From assembly GCA_021822115.1 (NCBI GenBank), contig JAJZSA010000003.1, positions 4,579 through 68,578 of the forward strand: a stretch of 64,000 bases of DNA, written 5' to 3'. The translations under genes and the position numbers were made by a program. Shown here one piece after another: positions 56,761 through 64,000 of the stretch (position 1 is the stretch's first letter; the number at the start of each line of letters is the position of its first letter). The stretch comes from Pseudomonadota bacterium. GTDB lineage: Bacteria; Pseudomonadota; Gammaproteobacteria; Burkholderiales; Gallionellaceae. The notes below the pieces were generated by a model. The model was not told the origin of the DNA and made no database searches. It was given only the letters and a program-made list of their open reading frames with translations.

Positions 56761-59700
56761 ATGATGTCCCAATCACGCCCCGACTCCGCTGCCCCGCTGC
56801 TGCAACTGCAACTGCTGGGCGGCCTCGACATCCGCATCGGCACAGCCGCGCCCAACGAGGCCGGTTATGCCAAGTTGCGCGCCCTGCTGGTCTACCTGGC
56901 GCTGGCCGCGGGCAAGCCGTTGCGACGCGACCACCTGGCCACGCTGTTCTGGCCCGACATGACGAGCAGTGCGGCACGGCAGAACCTGCGTCGCGCGCTG
57001 TTCAATCTGAAAACGCTGCTCGGCGATGCCAGCCAGTTGCTCGCATCCACCACGCAAGACGTGACACTGGCCACCACCGGCCTGCATCTGGATGTGACGG
57101 AGTTCACGCGCGAGCATGATTTTTCCGACGCCGCACAGATGGCGCGCATGGCGGCGCTGTATCGCGGCGAATTCATGGCCGGCTTCATGTTGCCGGAATG
57201 CCCGGAGTTCGAGGACTGGTTGCAGGCACAACGCGAAGCGCTGCATCGGCGCGCATTGCTGCTGCTCGACCGACTCGTGCTCTGCCATGAGCGCAACGAT
57301 GCCCACCAGCAAGCCTTACCTTACGCCCTGCATTACGCGGCGCTGCAACCGTGGGACGAGGCCGGACAACGCCGTGCGATGCGCCTGCTGGTGCAGAACG
57401 GCCAGGACAGTGCCGCGCTGTCGCACTACGACGCATTCCGCAAACTGCTGAAATCCGAACTCGGTGTCCTGCCCGAAGCGGAAACCTGTGTGCTGGCCGA
57501 GCGCATCCGCCAAGGCGAACTGCTCCCGCGCATGGCCGCACCGCTCGCACCAGGCGTCCCCCCGCTGGCGGAACGCCGACAAGTGAGCGTGTTGTATTGC
57601 GAGCTGCCCGTCGCGCTGCAAGACGATCCGGAAGAAACCATGGCGCGCTTGCGCGGACCGCAGGAACGTTGCGCCGAGATCATCCGCCGCTGCGGTGGAC
57701 ATATCGTGCAGACCCACGGCGGCAGCCTGCTGGCCTATTTCGGTTATCCGCAGGCGAGCGAAGATGCGGCGCGCCACGCGGTACAGGCCGCGCTGGAACT
57801 AGGCCGCGCCGAGCTGGAGGGCAGCGAGGCGAGTGCCTGCGTGCATACCGGGCTGATCGTCACCGGCGGCGACGCCATGCCGGACACGGCCGGCAAGACC
57901 ACCAAGCTGGCGATGCAACTGCGCCACGGCGCCGCCCCCCACCGCGCGGTCATCAGCGAGGCGACACAGCGCATCGTCGCCGGCTATTTCGATTGCACGC
58001 CGCTGGGCACGCACGCGTTCCCCGGCATCGCCGGCGAAGTGGCGCTGTTCGCCGTGGCCGGTGCAAGTGGTGCGCGCACGCGGCTCGAAGCCGCCGCCCG
58101 ATTGACGCCGCTGGCCGGCAGGCAACACGAGATCGCCGCACTCATGGCCGCCTGGTCCGCCGCCACACGCGGCACGCGGCGCCTGATGCTGGTGCAGGGC
58201 GAAGCGGGTATCGGCAAATCGCGCCTGCTGCTGGCGCTGCAAGAGGCGCTGCGCGGACAACCCTGCGCCCTGCCCGAGTTGCGCTGTTTCCCGGAACACA
58301 GCCAATCGCCCTTCCATCCGTTCATCGCCATGCTGGAAGCCTTGCTGCACTGTGCAGCGGACGACACCCCGCCGCAACGATTCGAAAGACTGGCGCAGTA
58401 TCTGACCACGCATCTCCCCGCCCGCGTCGCCGAAGCCGTGCCCTTGCTGGCCGCGCTGATGTCGTTGCCGCTGCGCGAGCCTTACCGCATGCCCGCCTTC
58501 CCGCCGGCGAAGCTCAAGGAAATGACCATCGCACTGCTGCTGGAATGGCTATGCACACTCGCGGCACGACAACCCGTGCTGATGGTGATCGAGGATATGC
58601 ACTGGATCGATCCCTCATCGCTGGAGCTGCTCAACCGCTTCGTCGAAGAGGATGCGCCCTGTGCCGTGCTGGCGCTCGGCACGGCGCGCCCCGAGTTCGT
58701 GCCGCCCTGGACGGCACACCGCTTCACGACCTTGCCGCTGGGCCAGCTCGCAGCACCGGACGTGCTGACGATGATCGCGGCACTGAGACAAGATTGGACG
58801 CCCGCACAAGCGGCGCACATCGCGGCGCATACCGACGGCGTGCCGCTGTTCATCGAAGAGATGGCGCGTTTCAGTACCCACGGGGAAACCCCCGGTATCC
58901 CGGCCACGCTGCACGACTTGCTGGCGGTACGCATGGACACGTTGGGCAACGCCAGGCACACCGCCCAGCTCGCCGCCACGCTGAGGCGCGAGTTCCGCCT
59001 GGACTGGCTCCAGCGCCTCGCCCCGACGGACGACTTCCCCGCCCGGCTGGCCGCCCTGTACAACAGCGGATTGGTGCTGCCGGCACAGGGCACGACGGCG
59101 CAATTCAAACACGCGCTGATCCAGCAAGCGGCCTACGAATCGCAAACACGACAGGACAGGCAGGCCGCGCACCAGCGCATCGCGCGCATGCTGCAAAGCG
59201 ATGAAGCGGAGTTCATCGCCAAACAGCCGGAACTGCTGGCGCAGCATCTCGCGGCAGGCGGAGAGACGCTCCCGGCCATCGAATACTGGATGCTGGCCGG
59301 ACAGCGCGCGGTACAACTTTCCGCCAACGCAGAAGCCATCGGCCACTTCAACAACGGACTCGCGCTGCTGCCGCAGTTGCCAGAGTCGGCCGAACGCGAC
59401 CGGCTCGAAGCCGCACTCAACCTGCATCTGGGCACGGCCAGCATCGTCACGCAAGGTTACGGCTCACTGCAAGCGCGCCAGGCTTTTTCGCGCGCGCAGC
59501 AATTGGGTGAACAGGCCGGCGACCATGCCATCACCTTCACCGCCATCTGGGGCAAGTGGCTGGGTGCCAGCTCATGCGAGAACTTTGTGCATGCCGCAGA
59601 ACTGGCGGACCGTCTGTTCGAACTGGCACAACAAGGCAATGACCCCATCCAGTTGCAACAAGCCTGCCTGGCCGTGGGCGATTGCCATCTGTGGCGCGGT

Positions 59701-60579
59701 CAGCCCGGCAAGGCCTGCGACTATTTCGAGCAAGGTCTGGCGCTCTATCGCCCGGAACATCACGCAGAGATGGTGCAGCGCGTGGGCGAGAACGTCGGCA
59801 TCTCCATCGGCTCGCAACTCGTGTGGGCACAATGGCTGAGCGGCCGCCCCGCACAAGCCGCCGCCACCGGACGACGCACACTGGAGATCGCCCAACGACT
59901 CGACCACCCCTACAGCCTGGGCTACATCCACACCCACCTGATGATCCTGGCGCGCTGGAACGGCGACCTGCAAGACATGCAGCGACATGCAGAACAAGCC
60001 ATGACCATCGCACAGACGCACGGCTTCCATATCTGGCTGGTGTCCGGTCTCACCTTCCTCGGGCTGGCGCGTTGCCGTGCGGGAGATGAAGCCGGCCTCG
60101 CCCAGATCGAACAAGGATGCGCCATCGTGCACACCGTGATGAGCGGCATCGAAGCGTTCTTCATCTCGGCACTGGGCGAAGCGCAAGGCTGCCTCGGCCA
60201 ATACGCCGCCGCCCTGCAAACCCTGGAGCAGGCACTGGCTTCCTGCCGCGAGAAGGACAATCGCTTCTGGGAGAGCGACATCCTGCGGCTCCAAGGCGAA
60301 TATCAACTACGTCTGGAAGCCCCCGACCTCGCATACGCGACGGACCGCTTCGAGCAAGCCCTGGCACTCAGCCTCGCCCAACACTCCCTCGCCCTGGAAC
60401 TGCGCGCCGCCACCAGCCTGGCCCGGCTATGGTTGCAGCAAGACCGCATCGCCGATGCGCACACACTGCTGAGCGACTGCATCGCCCGCTTCCCCGAACC
60501 AGCCGCCACGGCAGACCTGCGCGCAGCTACGGCATTGCTGGATGGCGAACAGGTTGCCGACCTTGGCCTGTCTTGGTGA
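56761..60579 (+). CDS. Large BTAD/cyclase-like/AAA-ATPase/TPR transcriptional regulator
   Basis: A 1272-residue protein. Winged HTH and bacterial activation domain about 12-250 (LRRDHLATLFWPDMTSSAAR, LRRALFNLK); cyclase-homology domain about 270-430; AAA_16 ATPase with P-loop GEAGIGKS near 480-487 and Walker B LMVIEDMHWIDPSS; helical TPR-type C-terminal half. The cyclase part is degenerate: the usual metal aspartates of FADLVGST and GDGLLAYFG are E281 (YCELPVAL) and G321 (THGGSLLAYFG), so it should not make cAMP. A SARP/LuxR-hybrid-type signal-gated activator is likely; target unknown. The ATG at 56761 has a weak ribosome site. It diverges from the cassette. Confidence 0.88.
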   Translation: MMSQSRPDSAAPLLQLQLLGGLDIRIGTAAPNEAGYAKLRALLVYLALAAGKPLRRDHLATLFWPDMTSSAARQNLRRALFNLKTLLGDASQLLASTTQDVTLATTGLHLDVTEFTREHDFSDAAQMARMAALYRGEFMAGFMLPECPEFEDWLQAQREALHRRALLLLDRLVLCHERNDAHQQALPYALHYAALQPWDEAGQRRAMRLLVQNGQDSAALSHYDAFRKLLKSELGVLPEAETCVLAERIRQGELLPRMAAPLAPGVPPLAERRQVSVLYCELPVALQDDPEETMARLRGPQERCAEIIRRCGGHIVQTHGGSLLAYFGYPQASEDAARHAVQAALELGRAELEGSEASACVHTGLIVTGGDAMPDTAGKTTKLAMQLRHGAAPHRAVISEATQRIVAGYFDCTPLGTHAFPGIAGEVALFAVAGASGARTRLEAAARLTPLAGRQHEIAALMAAWSAATRGTRRLMLVQGEAGIGKSRLLLALQEALRGQPCALPELRCFPEHSQSPFHPFIAMLEALLHCAADDTPPQRFERLAQYLTTHLPARVAEAVPLLAALMSLPLREPYRMPAFPPAKLKEMTIALLLEWLCTLAARQPVLMVIEDMHWIDPSSLELLNRFVEEDAPCAVLALGTARPEFVPPWTAHRFTTLPLGQLAAPDVLTMIAALRQDWTPAQAAHIAAHTDGVPLFIEEMARFSTHGETPGIPATLHDLLAVRMDTLGNARHTAQLAATLRREFRLDWLQRLAPTDDFPARLAALYNSGLVLPAQGTTAQFKHALIQQAAYESQTRQDRQAAHQRIARMLQSDEAEFIAKQPELLAQHLAAGGETLPAIEYWMLAGQRAVQLSANAEAIGHFNNGLALLPQLPESAERDRLEAALNLHLGTASIVTQGYGSLQARQAFSRAQQLGEQAGDHAITFTAIWGKWLGASSCENFVHAAELADRLFELAQQGNDPIQLQQACLAVGDCHLWRGQPGKACDYFEQGLALYRPEHHAEMVQRVGENVGISIGSQLVWAQWLSGRPAQAAATGRRTLEIAQRLDHPYSLGYIHTHLMILARWNGDLQDMQRHAEQAMTIAQTHGFHIWLVSGLTFLGLARCRAGDEAGLAQIEQGCAIVHTVMSGIEAFFISALGEAQGCLGQYAAALQTLEQALASCREKDNRFWESDILRLQGEYQLRLEAPDLAYATDRFEQALALSLAQHSLALELRAATSLARLWLQQDRIADAHTLLSDCIARFPEPAATADLRAATALLDGEQVADLGLSW

Positions 60580-60701
60580 AATTGATACGGTAAGTCAGCC
60601 TGCACCACATCGCCGTTGCTGCGGTGAGGTATTACGCGGCTGAGGCGTTTGATTGACTAGTCCTGTGCAAGCTGGAATCTAGCGGCCCCCTACCCGGTTG
60701 A

Positions 60702-60728
60702 GCATGGTAGCACCAAGTGCTACCATGC
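60702..60728. promoter_or_regulatory. Perfect palindromic operator of the toxin-antitoxin genes
   Basis: Arms of 12 bp (60702-60713 and 60717-60728, GCATGGTAGCAC / GTGCTACCATGC) with a CAA centre, ending three bases before the toxin ATG. The position suits repression of the operon by its HTH antitoxin. Confidence 0.75.
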
Positions 60729-60731
60729 GCC

Positions 60732-61109
60732 ATGACAAGCAAGTCTCAAATCACAGTTCGCGCATTCAAAACGGCGTGGTTTGCCAAGGAAGCCCGCAAA
60801 GCGAAGATCGCCGATAGCGATTTATGCCGGGCCATCCGGCAAGTCATGCAAGGACAGGCCGATGATCTGGGTGGCGGTGTGTTCAAGAAACGCCTGAACG
60901 ACAACCTGCACCGCGCGATCATCCTGACCAAGGCAGGCAAGCACTGGATATATGCCTACCTTTACGCGAAGAAAGACAGGGCGAACATCACGCCGAATGA
61001 ATTGACCGCTTTCAAGAAACTGGCAAAAGACTATGCGAGCGTAGGCGAAGCCAAGATCGCCGCACTGTTGAAAGACAAGGAATTACTGGAGATATGCCAT
61101 GACGACTAG
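60732..61109 (+). CDS. RelE-type toxin (type II toxin-antitoxin)
   Basis: A 125-residue basic protein of the RelE/HigB group whose partner is a NadS/XRE antitoxin. Signs: RAFKTAWFAKEARKAKI start, GGGVFKKRLNDNLHRAIIL and AGKHWIYAYLYAKKDRANI strand region, and a lysine-rich tail. Such toxins usually cleave mRNA on the ribosome. Toxin-first order and the 11-base overlap with the antitoxin gene are typical of this subtype. The ATG is 3 bp after the operator, so the leader must be short or start inside it. Confidence 0.88.
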   Translation: MTSKSQITVRAFKTAWFAKEARKAKIADSDLCRAIRQVMQGQADDLGGGVFKKRLNDNLHRAIILTKAGKHWIYAYLYAKKDRANITPNELTAFKKLAKDYASVGEAKIAALLKDKELLEICHDD

Positions 61110-61431
61110 AACCGCAAAAACCCAACCCAAGAGCGACGCCTTCGCTGCCATCCATAGTGCCGCCAGCGGATTACACCGCGCAGGCGCCATCACCAAAACC
61201 ACGCTGCGCGAATACGATGCGCTCTGCCTGGATGCCGTGCCCGAATTCAATCCCGAAGACATCAAACGCATCCGCGAACACGCCCACGTCAGCCAACCCG
61301 TCTTCGCACGCTACCTGAACACCAGCGAGTCCACCGTCCAGAAATGGGAAACCGGCCAGAAGCGCCCGAGCGGGATGGCCTTGCGACTGTTGAGCGTGGT
61401 GGAGAAGCATGGGCTGGAAGTGCTCGTTTGA
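61099..61431 (+). CDS. HTH (XRE/NadS-like) antitoxin
   Basis: A 110-residue protein with a C-terminal XRE helix-turn-helix (about 50-105: DIKRIREHAHVSQPVFARYL, then SESTVQKWETGQKRPSG). The N-terminal half would wrap the toxin. It overlaps the toxin gene by 11 bases and probably binds the palindrome upstream of it. The following 107 bp to the DUF5131 gene show no terminator. Confidence 0.9.
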   Translation: MTTRTAKTQPKSDAFAAIHSAASGLHRAGAITKTTLREYDALCLDAVPEFNPEDIKRIREHAHVSQPVFARYLNTSESTVQKWETGQKRPSGMALRLLSVVEKHGLEVLV

Positions 61432-61538
61432 GCGAGTCGATTTCTAGCAGGGCGTAATACAACAATTCGATTCCGGTACCTTTTGCAGTGATTGAAATAT
61501 CACATTGAAGGAATCAGAAAAAGAGAAGGATCATTGAT

Positions 61539-62282
61539 ATGTCACAAAGCCGCATTGAATGGACGGAAGCAACATGGAATCCCACAGTGGGATGCACAAA
61601 GATTTCTGCCGGATGTAAGCACTGTTACGCAGAAGCTATGGCGGTTCGATTGCATGCAATGGGCACCCCGGGCTATGAAAATGGATTCAAGCTAACGGTT
61701 CTGCCTGACCGGTTAAACGAACCACTGCGAAGAAAGAAGCCTACGGTGTACTTCGTCAACTCGATGTCAGACCTCTTCCATAAGAGCATCCCCGATAGCT
61801 ACATAGACCAAGTGTTCGAAGTGATTGCGCGAAGCCCACAGCACACCTTTCAGGTACTCACCAAGCGAGCAGATCGCATGGCGCAGTACTTCCGCAATCG
61901 CACCGTGCCTCGTAATGCTTGGCTGGGAGTCACAGTAGAAGATCGCAAGGATGGTGTACCTCGAATTGAAAAGTTGCGCGAAATTGATTCCTCGATTCGC
62001 TTTCTTTCCGTTGAACCACTGCTTGAAGATATAGGTGAGATTGATTTATCTGACATTCATTGGGTTATCGTCGGAGGCGAATCTGGACCGCGAGCACGTC
62101 CTATGCGACCAGAGTGGGTTGAGCCGATTCGCCAACAATGTGAGGAAGCTGGGACTGCATTTTTCTTTAAACAATGGGGGGGGTGGGGCGCAGATGGCGT
62201 AAAACGTGCCAAAAAACAGAATGGCCGACAGTTAAACGGACGCACTTGGGATCAAATGCCTGAACTCCGCGCCCATCTTTGA
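61539..62282 (+). CDS. DUF5131 (phage Gp37/Gp68-like, three-Cys) family protein
   Basis: A 247-residue protein. Three cysteines, C19, C26 and C29 (C-x6-C-x2-C in VGCTKISAGCKHCYAE), recall a radical-SAM-type cluster site with relaxed spacing. The rest keeps conserved WNPTVGC, YFVNSMSDLFH, LTKRADRM, LGVTVED and IVGGESGPRARPM motifs. The gene family is spread on phages and islands and is commonly paired with TcmP; the reaction is not known. AT-richer than the core genes. It is followed after 45 bp by its TcmP partner. Confidence 0.88.
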   Translation: MSQSRIEWTEATWNPTVGCTKISAGCKHCYAEAMAVRLHAMGTPGYENGFKLTVLPDRLNEPLRRKKPTVYFVNSMSDLFHKSIPDSYIDQVFEVIARSPQHTFQVLTKRADRMAQYFRNRTVPRNAWLGVTVEDRKDGVPRIEKLREIDSSIRFLSVEPLLEDIGEIDLSDIHWVIVGGESGPRARPMRPEWVEPIRQQCEEAGTAFFFKQWGGWGADGVKRAKKQNGRQLNGRTWDQMPELRAHL

Positions 62283-62327
62283 AATTCTCAACAAGGTTTT
62301 TCCATATCAACGAGCTGCGAGTGGCTT

Positions 62328-63593
62328 ATGGCAAAGAAGCATTACGACTGGAAGGATGGGCCTGCAAAGCTACAGCAGCATAGTGTTGCCAAGCACAAGC
62401 TTTTACGCAGCTATTTGGCAGCATACTTTCCTACGTTAATCAGCTCCCCTTATCAAGAAGAGTTGCGCCTAACCATCGTAGATGGCTTCGCTGGCGGCGG
62501 AAAATATGAACATGCAGAAACGGGAGAAATCATGCTCGGCTCTCCGTTCATATGCCTTCAGGCAGCAGAAGAAGCTGAAGCACTCATCAATCATTCTGAA
62601 CGAACAAAAAAAGTCCGCTTCAATGTGGATTATGTGTTTGTTGAAAAAGAACGCAATGCCGCGAACCATCTTAAGAAAATAATTCATGAGCAAGGTTACA
62701 GCTCGCGCGTCACCAAAGATATTCATCTGATCCACGGCGACTTCAATACGCATGCCCACGATATTATTGAACAGGTTCGCAAAAAATCCCCGCGAAGCGG
62801 CAGGTCAATTTTCGTGCTGGATCAGTATGGTTACGCACAAGTACCCATGCCGTTGTTGGCGAGAATATTTCAATCATTGCCTCGGGCTGAAGTAATTTTG
62901 ACTTTCAACGTTGATTCGTTCAATTCCTATGCGACAGACAAGGCAGGAGGTTCTCTTCTTGAGGGAATCGGCTTGCCAAATATTCTGGAGGGGAGAAGCC
63001 TTCAAGATATTAAACAGAATGAACGAGACTGGCGGGCATATATCCAGAGCCAACTGTATCCTCATATCGTTAGATCAGCAGGCTCTCGCTTTCACACCCC
63101 ATTTTTCATACGTTCGCAAAAAGGACACGGTGATTTCTGGTTGTTGCATTTATCAATGCACCAAAAAGCACGTGACGTTATGACTGAAGTTCATTGGGAG
63201 CATAGCAACACCTTCATTCATTACGGCGGAGAAGGGCTTGATATGTTCAAGATCGGCTACATCACCAAGGCAGATGAGCGATTCACACAACAAGGTAAAT
63301 TAGGTTACACGTTTGATGATGATGCCAAGAAGCGCACAGAAGAAAAACTGCACGAGGATATTCCGCACGTTGTTTATGCCCATGAAGATGGGCTGAGCTA
63401 CGAGACACTACATGCAACAACATGCAATGACTCACCTGCGACTTCGAGAATTTACAAAGATGTGCTTGGCAGTCTAGCCAAACAGGGGGAGATTGATATT
63501 GTCTCGCCTGATGGAAAGCTCAAAAGAGCCGCCAACCAGATTAAAGGGGAAGATCGCATCATGCCTCCGCGACAACGAAAATTATTTATTTGA
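62328..63593 (+). CDS. tcmP: Three-Cys-motif partner protein TcmP
   Basis: A 421-residue protein. Its N-terminal part resembles a Rossmann methyltransferase: LTIVDGFAGGGKYE (motif I position), DYVFVEKERNAANHL (acidic end of strand 2), IHLIHGDFNTH and SIFVLDQYGYAQVP. The C-terminal part (about 240-421) is helical with a basic end (PPRQRKLFI), likely substrate-binding. The family was named for its link to the three-Cys protein encoded upstream. Neither partner has a known substrate. Codon use and AT content agree with joint acquisition. Confidence 0.88.
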   Translation: MAKKHYDWKDGPAKLQQHSVAKHKLLRSYLAAYFPTLISSPYQEELRLTIVDGFAGGGKYEHAETGEIMLGSPFICLQAAEEAEALINHSERTKKVRFNVDYVFVEKERNAANHLKKIIHEQGYSSRVTKDIHLIHGDFNTHAHDIIEQVRKKSPRSGRSIFVLDQYGYAQVPMPLLARIFQSLPRAEVILTFNVDSFNSYATDKAGGSLLEGIGLPNILEGRSLQDIKQNERDWRAYIQSQLYPHIVRSAGSRFHTPFFIRSQKGHGDFWLLHLSMHQKARDVMTEVHWEHSNTFIHYGGEGLDMFKIGYITKADERFTQQGKLGYTFDDDAKKRTEEKLHEDIPHVVYAHEDGLSYETLHATTCNDSPATSRIYKDVLGSLAKQGEIDIVSPDGKLKRAANQIKGEDRIMPPRQRKLFI

Positions 63594-63707
63594 AAATCGA
63601 TATCATTTGGGCAAGTCCGGATTGTACTGAGGGTATAGCCCGTCAGTAGTTGCTTTGAAGATAAGCCACAACCTAAGCAAACCGAAGTGAAACTTTGTCC
63701 CACCCCG

Positions 63708-63713
63708 TATAAT
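63708..63713 (+). promoter_or_regulatory. TATAAT -10 element next to the rlhA-like start codon
   Basis: A perfect TATAAT lies nine bases before the ATG, implying a start site within about three or four bases of it. The -35 is weak. The stretch before it (63594-63707) shows no gene. Confidence 0.45.
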
Positions 63714-63722
63714 CCCGCCCCC

Positions 63723-64000
63723 ATGCCTACCCCCCTTTCCTCCCTCGAACTGCTCGCCCCCGCCAAGACCGTCGCCATCGCTCGCGAGGCGATCTCGCAC
63801 GGTGCGGATGCGGTGTATATCGGCGGGCCTTCTTTCGGGGCGCGCGACAAGGCGGGCAATGCCATCGCCGACATCGCGGAGCTGGTGCGTTATGCGCATC
63901 GCTTCCACGCCAAGGTCTATGTCACGCTGAACACCATCCTGCACGATGCGGAGCTGGCGCCTGCGCGCAAGCTGGCGCAGGATTGTTACGACATCGGGGT
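63723..64000 (+). CDS. U32 family peptidase, RlhA-like (partial, runs off the window)
   Basis: The first 92 residues: SLELLAPAKTVAIAREAISH, then GADAVYIGGPSFGARDKAGN and YAHRFHAKVYVTLNTILHD. These closely match by recall the N-terminus of E. coli RlhA (YdcP), which is needed for 23S rRNA C2501 hydroxylation, rather than TrhP. The cysteines that bind the Fe-S cluster lie beyond the window. Not part of the AT-rich island. Confidence 0.85.
   Translation, partial: MPTPLSSLELLAPAKTVAIAREAISHGADAVYIGGPSFGARDKAGNAIADIAELVRYAHRFHAKVYVTLNTILHDAELAPARKLAQDCYDIG

Overview
The window is chromosomal DNA of a Gram-negative bacterium, most likely a betaproteobacterium of the Nitrosomonadales/Gallionellales type. 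The reasons are a GC-rich host backbone, the macromolecular-synthesis cluster rpsU-yqeY-dnaG-rpoD, rplM-rpsI, erpA next to bactofilin and a DUF6776-like gene, trimeric-porin-like genes, ubiquinone (Coq7) and a GntR-linked methylcitrate cluster. The genus is an inference; nothing here fixes it.

Layout. 0-1 kb: a LysR regulator and its terminator. 1.0-5.0 kb: a small (3.93 kb) integrative element in a CAU-anticodon tRNA gene, bounded by 45-bp perfect direct repeats. It carries a two-tyrosine HUH-type Rep, several tiny genes, an excisionase-like HTH protein and a tyrosine integrase, plus a hairpin-rich noncoding block, but no structural or conjugation genes. 5-17 kb: core genes (tRNA, rpoD, dnaG, yqeY, rpsU, tyrS, an M23 endopeptidase, anmK, erpA, bactofilin, argC, rpsI, rplM). 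17-32 kb: lipid/hydrolase genes, YdcF, OsmC, coq7, a porin, trpC/proA back to back, a lipoyl-domain lpdA, small envelope proteins, a DUF4105 protein, a GDSL lipoprotein and an M17 aminopeptidase. 32-41 kb: a chemoreceptor, an EAL protein, thyA-folA and a large PAS/GAF/GGDEF/EAL protein. 41-50 kb: a propionate catabolism cluster (GntR regulator, prpB, prpC, acnD, prpF, prpE) whose three wide gaps each hold a different palindromic repeat. 50-56.6 kb: a compact reverse-strand cassette of response regulator, hybrid histidine kinase, HD-GYP response regulator, outer-membrane barrel and half-size PstS-like protein. 56.8-60.6 kb: a giant BTAD/cyclase-like/AAA/TPR regulator. 60.7-63.6 kb: an accessory island with a RelE-type toxin and HTH antitoxin followed by a DUF5131 (three-Cys) and TcmP pair. 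The window ends inside an RlhA-like U32 peptidase gene.

How the parts work together. The prp genes convert propionate via propionyl-CoA and 2-methylcitrate to pyruvate and succinate, with AcnD/PrpF in place of PrpD. At least three proteins (EAL, GGDEF-EAL, HD-GYP) make or degrade cyclic di-GMP. The two accessory regions, the tRNA-borne element and the toxin-antitoxin/DUF5131/TcmP island, are the most AT-rich by eye and are the best candidates for undescribed biology. All functional calls rest on reading the translated sequence; no database search was run.
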